A stretch of DNA of 64,000 nt from Cyclobacteriaceae bacterium (lineage in GTDB: Bacteria > Bacteroidota > Bacteroidia > Cytophagales > Cyclobacteriaceae): NCBI GenBank assembly GCA_013141055.1, contig JABFRS010000001.1, forward strand, positions 2,166,567 to 2,230,566, given 5' to 3'. Below, piece by piece: positions 26,715 to 35,008 of the stretch. The position numbers and the translations under genes are program-made. The number at the start of each line of letters is the position of its first letter. Position 1 is the first letter of the stretch. The notes beneath the pieces were generated by a model. It searched no databases, was not told the DNA's origin, and saw only the letters and a program-made list of their open reading frames with translations.

Positions 26715-27635
26715 TTATTTACCTACAGAAATTCCTTTTCCCATTGCCATCATCTGTTGCATGGTGCGCTGCATGTTTTCTCCTGATCCATCAAGGAAAA
26801 TAACATTTCCTTTACCTGCTTCTGCAAAATGCTTAATGGATTCTGTCCACATGGAGAATAAGAGAAAAGAAGAGTCGAGACTTGCTCCCTGCATTTCTTT
26901 CGCTGCCTGTGACATACCTTTTGCCACCTCCTCACGGAATAAGGCAACACCTTGTCCACGAAGAGCCGCTGCAATTTTTTCTGCTTCTGCTGCGATCTTG
27001 ATTGCGTTACCTTCTGCTTCTGCAGCTTTGGTCTTTGTGATCAATAAAGCCTGACCTTCATTTTCGGCCGCTGCACGAAGATTGTTGGATGCTACTACCT
27101 GTGCCATTGACTTCATGATGGCGTCATCAAAAGCAATGTCATTCAATTGCAAATCCAATAAATGAAATCCCCAGCCTTCAAGTGTGTGATCGAGCTGCTC
27201 TTTCACTTCTTTGACAATCTCAGTACGGAGAGATAAAATTTCTGCTTGCTTTTTAGTTGCAACGAAACTTCTGATAGATCCTTCAATAGTGCGAATCAAA
27301 GCCTGCATAAAACTTCTTTCATCCATGAACTTGAACGCTACATTCTTTATCGTTTCCTCTTCCTGGTTATAGACCGCAAAAAGAAGCATTGCTTTGAAAT
27401 TAACATTTGCTTGGTCAATGGTGGTTGCTTGAAATTCCAATTCAACAGAACGATTCTGGATGGATATCCTTTTATAGATCTGTTGAATGATCGGCAATTT
27501 AAAATTCAATCCTGGGCGCATGATGCGACTGTACTTTCCGAATACAGTAACCACCGCGATCGTTCCTTGCCGCACAGTGACAAAGCACATGAGCAAGAGA
27601 AGCGCCAGCAGTCCTAATAAAATAAGAGGTGCCAT
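26715..27635 (-). CDS. SPFH/Band 7 domain protein
   Basis: A 306-residue stomatin/prohibitin-like membrane scaffold. One N-terminal membrane helix (residues 3-22) is followed by the SPFH domain (RQGTIAVVTVFGKYSRIMRP, to about 190) and a coiled-coil with repeated EAEG/AEAEK segments (about 205-260). Such proteins assemble in membrane microdomains and often modulate proteases or quinone enzymes. The C-terminus FSMWTESIKHFAEAGKGNVIF is also typical of the family. No NfeD partner is encoded beside it. It is a single-gene unit ending at a strong terminator. Confidence 0.88.
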   Translation of the reverse strand: MAPLILLGLLALLLLMCFVTVRQGTIAVVTVFGKYSRIMRPGLNFKLPIIQQIYKRISIQNRSVELEFQATTIDQANVNFKAMLLFAVYNQEEETIKNVAFKFMDERSFMQALIRTIEGSIRSFVATKKQAEILSLRTEIVKEVKEQLDHTLEGWGFHLLDLQLNDIAFDDAIMKSMAQVVASNNLRAAAENEGQALLITKTKAAEAEGNAIKIAAEAEKIAAALRGQGVALFREEVAKGMSQAAKEMQGASLDSSFLLFSMWTESIKHFAEAGKGNVIFLDGSGENMQRTMQQMMAMGKGISVGK

Positions 27636-27729
27636 AAATGTTAAAGATTTGGGTTAAACGGGAGTGTTAAAGACCTGACAATGTTGCAAAAAAGAATTTG
27701 TAATTGCTATACGCATTTATGCGCATTCG

Positions 27730-28212
27730 TCACAAAAACTTGATGATTTCCTCAACCGGAGTTTCATTCTCAAACTTTTTTACCAACCGCTTTTCTTTTG
27801 AATAAATAAAAAGGGTGGGCGTACCCATGCTTCCCATCACATTTAAAACTTCAGGCAGATCCGCGCGTGCAAAAATTACGTTGGGCTGATCATTGAGATG
27901 GTAGGTTGAAGCAAAGTCTGTTATTTCCTTGTTGTCCCTGGCGGCAATAAAATAAATGGAATATTCTCGAAAAGCACTGAGATGTTGATAGATGTCGTCC
28001 GCTTCACGTTGACAATGATCACAGTCAGGGCTAAAGAAAACAAGAATGGTTTTTCCAGAAAGAGAATCTACCCTGATCTTTTCACCTGTCATGCGCTCAA
28101 GCCTTAATGCAGGCATCTCATTGACAACAACCTCTTCTGTCGTGCTTTCAGTCTTTTTATTTGAACAGGCGATCGCGAACAACAAAAGAAATACTATAAT
28201 GAAATTTCTCAT
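27730..28212 (-). CDS. Thioredoxin-like (TlpA/AhpC-type) lipoprotein
   Basis: A 160-residue exported thioredoxin-fold protein. From the ATG at 28212 the signal peptide MRNFIIVFLLLFAIAC ends in a lipobox (Cys16), so it is probably a lipoprotein. The active site is SPDCDHC (Cys64-X2-Cys67) and the cis-proline loop is GTPTLFIY. It should act as a periplasmic thiol oxidoreductase, perhaps in cytochrome maturation or resupply of reducing power. A longer reading frame back to 28365 is rejected: it would cover the upstream small gene and hide the signal peptide. Its start overlaps the stop of that gene as ATGA. Confidence 0.85.
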   Translation of the reverse strand: MRNFIIVFLLLFAIACSNKKTESTTEEVVVNEMPALRLERMTGEKIRVDSLSGKTILVFFSPDCDHCQREADDIYQHLSAFREYSIYFIAARDNKEITDFASTYHLNDQPNVIFARADLPEVLNVMGSMGTPTLFIYSKEKRLVKKFENETPVEEIIKFL

Positions 28213-28406
28213 CGTGGATAAAAATATCTTAGCGTATGATAGACAAGCCAGAAGAGTATAGATAGTGAACCATATACTTTCAACACCTTGCTCCTGTTTT
28301 GAACGTCTTCCCACCAAAGCATTGCCCATGGTTTCATCAATCCAATGATCAGGAACAAAACGCACGTGAGCGTGAGCAGTAGAATGAATATTTCTAAGTA
28401 ATACAT
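28209..28406 (-). CDS. Small two-helix membrane protein, function unknown
   Basis: A 65-residue protein with two membrane segments (about residues 4-24 and 46-60) joined by a short loop containing KPWAMLWWEDVQNR. It is usually overlooked because the frame remains open upstream to 28562. The ATG at 28406 fits better: a -7 box lies eight bases before it, and the product begins MYYLEIFILLL. Its stop overlaps the start of the TlpA-like lipoprotein by four bases (ATGA), which argues for coupled translation and a shared role at the membrane. No family is recognised. Confidence 0.65.
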   Translation of the reverse strand: MYYLEIFILLLTLTCVLFLIIGLMKPWAMLWWEDVQNRSKVLKVYGSLSILFWLVYHTLRYFYPR

Positions 28407-28414
28407 CGGCGGTT

Positions 28415-28422
28415 CAAAGTTA
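28415..28422 (-). promoter_or_regulatory. -7 promoter box of the small membrane protein-TlpA operon
   Basis: On the minus strand TAACTTTG, exact consensus, eight bases before the ATG at 28406. Confidence 0.45.
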
Positions 28423-28460
28423 AACAAGTTGATGCTTTCCTTTTGAATTTTCGGAATGCA

Positions 28461-28492
28461 TTTGGAGCAGGCCGGGTGACAAGGTACTTTTG
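28461..28492 (+). promoter_or_regulatory. Complete Bacteroidota-type promoter of mfd
   Basis: TTTG at 28461-28464, a 20-base spacer and TACTTTTG at 28485-28492 reproduce the full -33/-7 consensus. It is the best two-element promoter seen in the window, and it lies downstream of the longest possible mfd start (TTG 28443), so that start is unlikely. Confidence 0.65.
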
Positions 28493-28511
28493 CAACTTTC
28501 CTGATGGATTT

Positions 28512-31500
28512 TTGAGGGCGGTTGATTTCATTTCGCTGTATAAATCTGATAGCCTGATTCAAAATCTGGCAGAGGGAATTCGTGCGTCTTCTTCAAAAAC
28601 TCTTAAGCTAAAAGGGCTAACAGGAAGTCTGGATGCAATAATCCTGGCAGCAGCTTATAAAAGTGTCCGGTCCAGCCATCTCGTGATCATGCACGATAAG
28701 GAAGAGGCTGCCTACTTTTCCAATGATCTTCAGAATCTGCTCGATGAAAAAGAGGTTTTTCTTTTTCCGATGTCCTACAAAAGACCTTATGAGTATGATG
28801 AAACCGAAAATGCCAATGTGCTGATGCGAGCCGAGGCATTGAATCATCTCAGTGCTCATCCAGGTTCACAAATCCTGATCACCTACCCTGAAGCTCTTTC
28901 CGAAAAAGTTATTACCAAAAAATCTCTCGCTACCAACACTTTTGTTGTTCAGAAAAAAGAGAAGCTGGATCGTGAGTTTTTGGAAGAATTTCTTCACTCT
29001 TATGATTTTGAAAAAACTGATTTTGTTTACGAGGCGGGTCAGTTTGCCATTCGTGGAGGAATCATCGATGTGTTTTCTTTCGCCCACGAACTCCCCTATC
29101 GCATTGAGTTGTTTGGTGATGAAGTCGACAGTATCCGAAGCTTTGATCCTGGATCACAGCTTTCGGTTGATACACTCGACAAGGTAAGCCTCATGCCCAA
29201 TGTGCAGACTCGCCTGGTTCAGGAAGATCGTCAATCACTTCTTGAGTTTATGACACCCTCCACCCGACTTTGGATAAAGGATGTAAAGCTCACCACCGAC
29301 ATTCTTGATAAGTGTTTTGAAAAGGCCAGCAATAGTTTTGATAAAATCGTTCGCGAAAGCGGAAGCGCAAAGCTTGCTCTTCAGCCCGATCATCTTTTCG
29401 AGTCTTCTGAATCATTTATAAAGCAGATTGCCTCATTTCCAATCATAGAATTCGGAAGTCGTTTCCACTTTACAACTTCAAAAAGTTTTGAGTTCAAATC
29501 AGCAACTCAACCTTCTTTCAATAAAAATTTTGAATTGCTGGCCAAAGATCTTTTGGACCACCAGCTTCAGGGATACTCAAATTTTATTGCGGCAGAACAA
29601 CCCAAACAACTGGAACGTCTGCAGGGAATCTTTGAAGAGATTCATCCTGGTCTGAAATTTCAACCGCTTGATTTTCCCTTGCGTCAGGGATTTGTTGACC
29701 ATTCTCTGAAAATAGTCTGTTACACCGACCACCAGATCTTTGAGCGCTATCATCGCTTTCGTGCAAAAGAAAAATTCAGCAAATCGAAAGCGATCACATT
29801 CAAAGAACTTCAATCCCTTCAGCCAGGAGATTTTGTAACGCATATTGATTACGGTATATGCAAGTTTGCGGGCCTTGAAAAGAAAGAAGTAAATGGTAAA
29901 GAACAAGAAGCAGTGCGTCTTGTTTTTCGTGATAATGACATGCTGTATGCAAGCATTCATTCACTTCATAAAATTTCCAAATACTCAGGTAAAGAAGGTG
30001 CTCCTCCGGTAATCAGTAAGCTCGGATCGGATGAATGGGAAAATAAAAAATCCAAAGTAAGGGGTAAGGTAAAGGATATTGCCCGCGAGCTTATTGAACT
30101 TTACGCCAAGCGAAAGAAAAATCCCGGCTTCGCCTTTTCACCAGATAGTTTTCTGCAAGCCGAACTGGAATCTTCTTTTATTTATGAAGATACTCCCGAC
30201 CAGGCGAGCGCCACTGAAGACGTCAAAAAGGATATGGAAAACCCTCATCCCATGGATCGCCTGGTTTGTGGAGACGTTGGTTTTGGTAAGACAGAAGTTG
30301 CAATCCGGGCTGCATTTAAGGCAACGGCGGATGGAAAACAGATTGCCATATTGGTGCCCACCACTATTCTGGCGATGCAGCATCACAGGACTTTTGCTGA
30401 ACGTTTGGCAAACTTCCCCGTGAAGATTGACTATGTCTCCCGCTTTAAAACTGAAAAAGAGATCAAAGAAATTTTAAAAGAAACGAAAGAAGGAAACATA
30501 AACATTCTTATTGGCACTCATCGAATCGTCAGTAAAGATGTGGAGTTTAAAAACCTTGGGTTGCTGATCATTGATGAAGAGCAAAAGTTTGGTGTAAAGG
30601 TCAAAGACCGTTTAAAAGAGTTAAGGATAAACATTGATGTGCTCACTTTAACTGCGACTCCAATTCCAAGGACGCTGCATTTTTCCTTAATGGGTGCACG
30701 CGATCTCAGCATTATTGCAACACCTCCACCTAATCGTCAGCCCGTAACAACTGAGCTTCATTCTTATAATGAAGAGATCATTCGAGATGCCGTTAGTCAT
30801 GAGCTCAGAAGGGGCGGACAGGTTTTCTTTGTTCATAACCGTGTGAGTGATATTGAGAGCATTGCGAATGTGATCTATAAACTTGTGCCAGACTCCCGCA
30901 TTGGTATTGCTCATGGACAAATGGAAGGCGATAAACTTGAAAAAGTTATGATGCGTTTCATAGATGGAGAATATGACGTTTTGGTTTCTACTAATATTAT
31001 TGAGTCCGGGCTTGATATTCCAAACGCAAATACGATCATGATCAATCAGGCACACATGTTTGGTTTAAGCGATCTCCATCAGATGCGTGGAAGAGTAGGA
31101 CGGTCTAATAAAAAAGCGTTTTGTTATTTATTAACTCCACCTGCATCGTTGCTGTCTTCTGATTCACGCAAACGTTTGGCAGCACTTGAGGAGTTTTCTG
31201 AACTGGGCGACGGTTTCAAAGTAGCGATGCGCGATCTTGACATTCGTGGTGCTGGAAATTTATTAGGTGGTGAGCAAAGTGGTTTTATCAATGATCTTGG
31301 GTTTGATACCTATCACAGAATTCTGGATGATGCCATTCATGAATTAAAGGAGAATGAATTCAAAGATCTCTTCACTGAAGAACTTTCTGAAAAAGCAAAG
31401 CTTGTCGTTCCTGACTGCGTGATTGAAACAGATCTTGAAATACTTATTCCTGAAAATTATGTAGCAAGTGTCCGTGAGCGCCTTCAACTTTACTCAACGC

Positions 31501-31889
31501 TTGATAGTATTAAAGATGAACCGACACTTCAGGCGTTTACTCTTTCATTGAAAGATCGCTTTGGAGAAATTCCTCCTTCTGTTTTTCAACTGATTGATAC
31601 CGTCAGACTACGTTGGGCGGGTGAGCATCTTGGATTTGAAAAGATAAGTTTGAAAAACGGAAGAGCCAGAGCAACGTTTGTAGGAAACAACGACGAGTAT
31701 TTCAAGTCGGATATCTTCGGAGGCATCCTGACTTTTGTGCAGACACATTCCAAACAGTGCCGCTTGAAAGATCAGACGGGGCGTCCCACTTTATTTATAG
31801 ATAACATTGGTTCTGTAGAGGATGCATTGAAAATTCTGGGTCCTTTGATGGTTTTACTCACTTCTAAGGATGCGGCGACCGGCAAATAA
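28512..31889 (+). CDS. mfd: Transcription-repair coupling factor
   Basis: Mfd removes RNA polymerase stalled at DNA lesions and recruits UvrA. About 1125 residues show the usual order: UvrB-like N-terminal modules (to about 340), the CarD-like RNA-polymerase interaction domain (PGDFVTHIDYGICKFAGL, about 438-455), the RecG-like translocase with GDVGFGKTEVA (Lys593), motif II DEEQ (about 688) and TATPIPRTLHFSL, and the C-terminal TRCF domain. The start is uncertain. A TTG at 28443 gives 1148 residues but lies upstream of the promoter; the TTG at 28512 (MRAVDFISLYKSD) agrees with the family N-terminus and is chosen. It diverges from the small membrane protein gene. Confidence 0.95.
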   Translation: MRAVDFISLYKSDSLIQNLAEGIRASSSKTLKLKGLTGSLDAIILAAAYKSVRSSHLVIMHDKEEAAYFSNDLQNLLDEKEVFLFPMSYKRPYEYDETENANVLMRAEALNHLSAHPGSQILITYPEALSEKVITKKSLATNTFVVQKKEKLDREFLEEFLHSYDFEKTDFVYEAGQFAIRGGIIDVFSFAHELPYRIELFGDEVDSIRSFDPGSQLSVDTLDKVSLMPNVQTRLVQEDRQSLLEFMTPSTRLWIKDVKLTTDILDKCFEKASNSFDKIVRESGSAKLALQPDHLFESSESFIKQIASFPIIEFGSRFHFTTSKSFEFKSATQPSFNKNFELLAKDLLDHQLQGYSNFIAAEQPKQLERLQGIFEEIHPGLKFQPLDFPLRQGFVDHSLKIVCYTDHQIFERYHRFRAKEKFSKSKAITFKELQSLQPGDFVTHIDYGICKFAGLEKKEVNGKEQEAVRLVFRDNDMLYASIHSLHKISKYSGKEGAPPVISKLGSDEWENKKSKVRGKVKDIARELIELYAKRKKNPGFAFSPDSFLQAELESSFIYEDTPDQASATEDVKKDMENPHPMDRLVCGDVGFGKTEVAIRAAFKATADGKQIAILVPTTILAMQHHRTFAERLANFPVKIDYVSRFKTEKEIKEILKETKEGNINILIGTHRIVSKDVEFKNLGLLIIDEEQKFGVKVKDRLKELRINIDVLTLTATPIPRTLHFSLMGARDLSIIATPPPNRQPVTTELHSYNEEIIRDAVSHELRRGGQVFFVHNRVSDIESIANVIYKLVPDSRIGIAHGQMEGDKLEKVMMRFIDGEYDVLVSTNIIESGLDIPNANTIMINQAHMFGLSDLHQMRGRVGRSNKKAFCYLLTPPASLLSSDSRKRLAALEEFSELGDGFKVAMRDLDIRGAGNLLGGEQSGFINDLGFDTYHRILDDAIHELKENEFKDLFTEELSEKAKLVVPDCVIETDLEILIPENYVASVRERLQLYSTLDSIKDEPTLQAFTLSLKDRFGEIPPSVFQLIDTVRLRWAGEHLGFEKISLKNGRARATFVGNNDEYFKSDIFGGILTFVQTHSKQCRLKDQTGRPTLFIDNIGSVEDALKILGPLMVLLTSKDAATGK

Positions 31890-32090
31890 AGTCGGACTGG
31901 CGAGAATTTCAGGGTTTAATAAGCAATCATTCACTGCAATACTTTACTTGACCTGCCGTTATTGGTGAACTGAAAAAAGCAGCGACCCCCTGACCTTCCA
32001 TTAAGGATTCATCAAAAAATCGCTACGCTTTGGAAAACACGGAATTATCTCTTTATATTAGCGGTTGCTTTACTCCATAAAACAGATAAA

Positions 32091-33317
32091 ATGAAGCAGA
32101 TAAAAGGTCTCTTAGCAGTTGTTGGCGGCACAGTGGTAATCGCGTCTTGTTCACTCATTGGAGGAAACAAAAATGCAAAACCGACTGCCATTAATCCCGG
32201 TCAGCTTAGCACAGCTACCAACTTGAAATACAATGATGAGGAGACCGGTGGTTTCCAGGTCAAGGATTTCGAAGGTCAGCCTGATGCTCCAAATACCGTC
32301 TTTATTGAAGGAGGCCGTGCTGTCATGGGCTCTTACGAAGAAGATGTTATGGCATATCGCGATAACGTTGAGCGTACTGTTTCTGTAGCATCTTTTTATA
32401 TGGATGAAACAGAAATTGCCAATATCCACTGGTTGGAGTACATGCATTATCTGGCGAAAGACTCTTCTCAGGAAGTATATCAGGCTTCTCTTCCCGACAC
32501 ATTGGTATGGGTTGGAAAGCTTGCATTCAACGATCCTTACGTAGATCATTACTTAAGATATCCTGGTTTCCGCTACTTCCCGGTTGTTGGTGTTAGCTGG
32601 ACTCAGGCAACCAACTATGCTAGATGGCGTACCGATGCCGTTAACCGTGAGTTGATGAAAGAATCAGGTCAGGATCTTCCTGAAGTTCCGGCAGGTGGCA
32701 GAATTCCTCTTGAGTCTGGTGTTGTTATTCCTGCTTATCGTCTTCCAACAGAAGCTGAATGGGAATATGCTGCACAAGCTCTCATCGGAACTCAGTGGCT
32801 TGAAGAAATGCAAACTCACCAACGTATCTATCCTTGGGATGGACACGCTCTTCGTAATCCTTACGGAAAGCAAATGGGTTTCTTCCTTGCAAACTTTAAA
32901 AGAGGTCGTGGTGATTATGCGGGTATCGCAGGTCGTCTGAATGACGGAGCTCTCATCACTTCTTATATATATGAATTCCCTCCTAATGATTACGGTCTTT
33001 ACAATATGGCTGGTAATGTGAGCGAGTGGGTAATGGATGTTTACCGTCCTCTTTCATATCAGGATTTCGATGACTTGAACCCAATCAGAAGAGATGGTTT
33101 CCTTGACGATGCAAAAGGTTATAACAGTGACTTTGAAAAAAATCCTCAAGGCTTTACATCATTGATCACTGACAAAGCTCGTGTTTACAAAGGTGGTTCA
33201 TGGAAAGACGTAGCGTACTGGATGTCACCTGGTACTCGTAGATATCTTGATCAGGATTCTGCTACTGCAACAATCGGTTTCCGTTGTGCAATGATTCGCG
33301 CAGGTTCTAATTACTAG
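32091..33317 (+). CDS. gldJ: Gliding motility/type IX secretion lipoprotein GldJ
   Basis: A 408-residue outer-membrane-associated lipoprotein of the formylglycine-enzyme (SUMF1) fold. The lipobox is VVIASC (Cys about residue 20). The stretches GGFQVKDFEG, FIEGGRAVMGSYEEDVM, SFYMDETEIANIHWLEY, PDTLVW and FPVVGVSWTQA followed by WRTDAVN match GldJ more closely than GldK, whose start region and spacing differ. The fold's C-terminal GNVSEWVMDVYRP and GGSWKD motifs are intact. GldJ stabilises GldK and the T9SS ring, which drives secretion and gliding. porU and porV, which flank gldJ in some relatives, are not here. A terminator follows 20 bases after the stop. Confidence 0.85.
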   Translation: MKQIKGLLAVVGGTVVIASCSLIGGNKNAKPTAINPGQLSTATNLKYNDEETGGFQVKDFEGQPDAPNTVFIEGGRAVMGSYEEDVMAYRDNVERTVSVASFYMDETEIANIHWLEYMHYLAKDSSQEVYQASLPDTLVWVGKLAFNDPYVDHYLRYPGFRYFPVVGVSWTQATNYARWRTDAVNRELMKESGQDLPEVPAGGRIPLESGVVIPAYRLPTEAEWEYAAQALIGTQWLEEMQTHQRIYPWDGHALRNPYGKQMGFFLANFKRGRGDYAGIAGRLNDGALITSYIYEFPPNDYGLYNMAGNVSEWVMDVYRPLSYQDFDDLNPIRRDGFLDDAKGYNSDFEKNPQGFTSLITDKARVYKGGSWKDVAYWMSPGTRRYLDQDSATATIGFRCAMIRAGSNY

Positions 33318-33336
33318 TCTTAAAAAATTTATAATG

Positions 33337-33366
33337 AAACCCTTCAGGAAACTGAGGGGTTTTTTT
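33337..33366 (+). terminator. Rho-independent terminator of gldJ
   Basis: An 11-base stem AAACCCTTCAG/CTGAGGGGTTT (one G-T pair) with a GAAA loop and a run of seven Ts. Confidence 0.9.
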
Positions 33367-33451
33367 ATGTCCATTCCACTGGCTGAATTGTTTGAATTCC
33401 TGTAAAATCAAGCGTTTTTACAATAATCAATGGTTACGGCTCACAGATCTT

Positions 33452-34150
33452 TTATTGTGCTTCCGCTAAACATGCAATGCTTAACTCGCTGCAGCCGCAC
33501 GAAATCAAATGTTGACCACACGCTTCAATCGTCGCTCCCGTTGTAATCACATCGTCCACCAATAAAATTCGCTTGCCTTTCAAATCCGTTAAACTCTGTA
33601 CAGAAAAAACATCTTTAACATTTTCCCATCGTTCAATCCTGTTCTTGTTCGTTTGTGTTACGGTTGACTGCATTCGTATTGAAATTGATTCATCCCATTG
33701 AATATTCATCGCCGCACTCAAACCCGAGGCAAGCATCGAACTTTGATTATACCCACGTTGCCGTTGACGTGAGGAGTGAAGCGGAACAGGAAGAATGAGA
33801 TCAAACTCTCTTTCAAAACCGGATAAAGAAAGTTCTTTTCCAAACAATTGACCGAGCCTTACACCTACCTCAGGATGATTGTTGTATTTCAATTGATGTA
33901 GCAGATGTTGAACAATACCACGCTTCCGGAACTTCAGAAATGCCCATCCATGTTTCAATGGCAGTCGTCCTGTGAGCTTATTTTTAATCGGGTTTTCCGT
34001 ACAAAGGTGATAGTTTGTTTTTGGCAGATTGCTTAGACAAGCGGTACAAAGCATATCTTCTCCTTTCACCAAAGAACCCGAACAGGCCAGGCAGTAGTGC
34101 GGGAAAAACAGTGAAATGAAATCCTCTACAATGGTATTTGATGATTGCAT
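33452..34150 (-). CDS. ComF-family phosphoribosyltransferase-like protein
   Basis: A 232-residue protein of the ComF/GntX family. The N-terminal zinc-ribbon is FPHYCLACSG and MLCTACLSNLP (Cys pairs at about residues 19/22 and 34/37). The phosphoribosyltransferase PRPP loop is RILLVDDVITTGATIEACG (about 193-211), and RQRGYNQSSMLA is another family hallmark. ComF helps handle incoming single-stranded DNA in competent bacteria; enzymatic activity has not been shown for the family. Start ATG at 34150. Confidence 0.9.
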   Translation of the reverse strand: MQSSNTIVEDFISLFFPHYCLACSGSLVKGEDMLCTACLSNLPKTNYHLCTENPIKNKLTGRLPLKHGWAFLKFRKRGIVQHLLHQLKYNNHPEVGVRLGQLFGKELSLSGFEREFDLILPVPLHSSRQRQRGYNQSSMLASGLSAAMNIQWDESISIRMQSTVTQTNKNRIERWENVKDVFSVQSLTDLKGKRILLVDDVITTGATIEACGQHLISCGCSELSIACLAEAQ

Positions 34151-34198
34151 TTGATTTACGCCCCAGCGAAGGAGATATTTGATTTAAAATTTACTCAC

Positions 34199-34537
34199 AT
34201 GGATATTGTTAAGCAATTCGATGATTACCGGAGTCGCATGAACGAAAAGATTGCGGATGCCGATAATCTTATCATAAAACGCATTTTCAACCTGGACACA
34301 AATGCCTATGCTCCCGGGATTCTGGATGTCAAAACAAAAGAGCTCATTGGTCTTACTTGCTCCCTCGTTCTTCGCTGTGACGATTGTGTAAAGTATCACC
34401 TCGGCAAATGCAAAGAAGCTGGCTTCAAAACAGAAGAAGTAAATGAAGCCATGGGTGTTGCTACTCTGATTGGAGGGACAATCGTGATTCCTCATTTGAG
34501 AAGAGCTTTTGAATATTGGGAGGCGCTCCATGTTTAA
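34199..34537 (+). CDS. Carboxymuconolactone decarboxylase / AhpD-like protein
   Basis: A 112-residue AhpD-fold protein. The redox-type motif is LVLRCDDCVKYHLGKC (Cys60-X2-Cys63, His67), as in AhpD-like members, followed by GVATLIGGTIVIPH. Members with this CxxC-type site often act as alkylhydroperoxidase-like thiol proteins; true carboxymuconolactone decarboxylases lack it. The start is set at the ATG at 34199; an in-frame TTG at 34145 lies inside the comF start. It overlaps the next gene by eight bases, so their products may work together. Confidence 0.83.
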   Translation: MDIVKQFDDYRSRMNEKIADADNLIIKRIFNLDTNAYAPGILDVKTKELIGLTCSLVLRCDDCVKYHLGKCKEAGFKTEEVNEAMGVATLIGGTIVIPHLRRAFEYWEALHV

Positions 34538-34913
34538 ACGCGACCTTGAAAATGAAAAAAACTGGCAGGCACTTCTTCTAGAGGTGCAGCGGATGCTTGG
34601 CGAAAAGCCCAAGGATCTTAATGGTGTTCTTTTCCTTATTGGCGTGCAGGAATTGGGTAAAGGCTACCAGCTTTTTACCAAGGAGCAAAAGCAGGACCTG
34701 ATGCACATCGCCATTTGTAAGGTTCTCAGCTATTCGGGCTATTACGAACTTGAGGGTCAAGACGCAGAAGGCTGGCCACATTGGAAAATGGTTAAAAAGA
34801 TGCCCCGATTTGACCTCCTTGAGCAGGAGAAGCTACTGAAAATGCATGTCCTTGAATATTTTGAAAAAGAATTTGATTGGACACCCCCTCCCCGTGAAAG
34901 CAGTATTTCGTGA
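34530..34913 (+). CDS. Conserved Bacteroidota protein of unknown function
   Basis: A 127-residue soluble, acidic protein with no membrane segment. Readable features are MFKRDLENEKNWQALLLEVQ at the start, NGVLFLIGVQELGKGYQ in the middle and GWPHWKMVKKMPRFD near the end. I recognise the general type from Bacteroidota genomes but no domain name. The ATG at 34530 begins eight bases before the stop of the AhpD-like gene in another frame, indicating coupling. A TTG at 34509 would add seven residues and is less likely. Confidence 0.65.
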   Translation: MFKRDLENEKNWQALLLEVQRMLGEKPKDLNGVLFLIGVQELGKGYQLFTKEQKQDLMHIAICKVLSYSGYYELEGQDAEGWPHWKMVKKMPRFDLLEQEKLLKMHVLEYFEKEFDWTPPPRESSIS

Positions 34914-35008
34914 TGCCCACGGAATTCTTGATTGAATTCTTTAAGGGCTTGCTTATCTTTAAGTTATAAGTTTAAACTAACTACTCACTAGTTTCGTTTT
35001 CATCAGAG

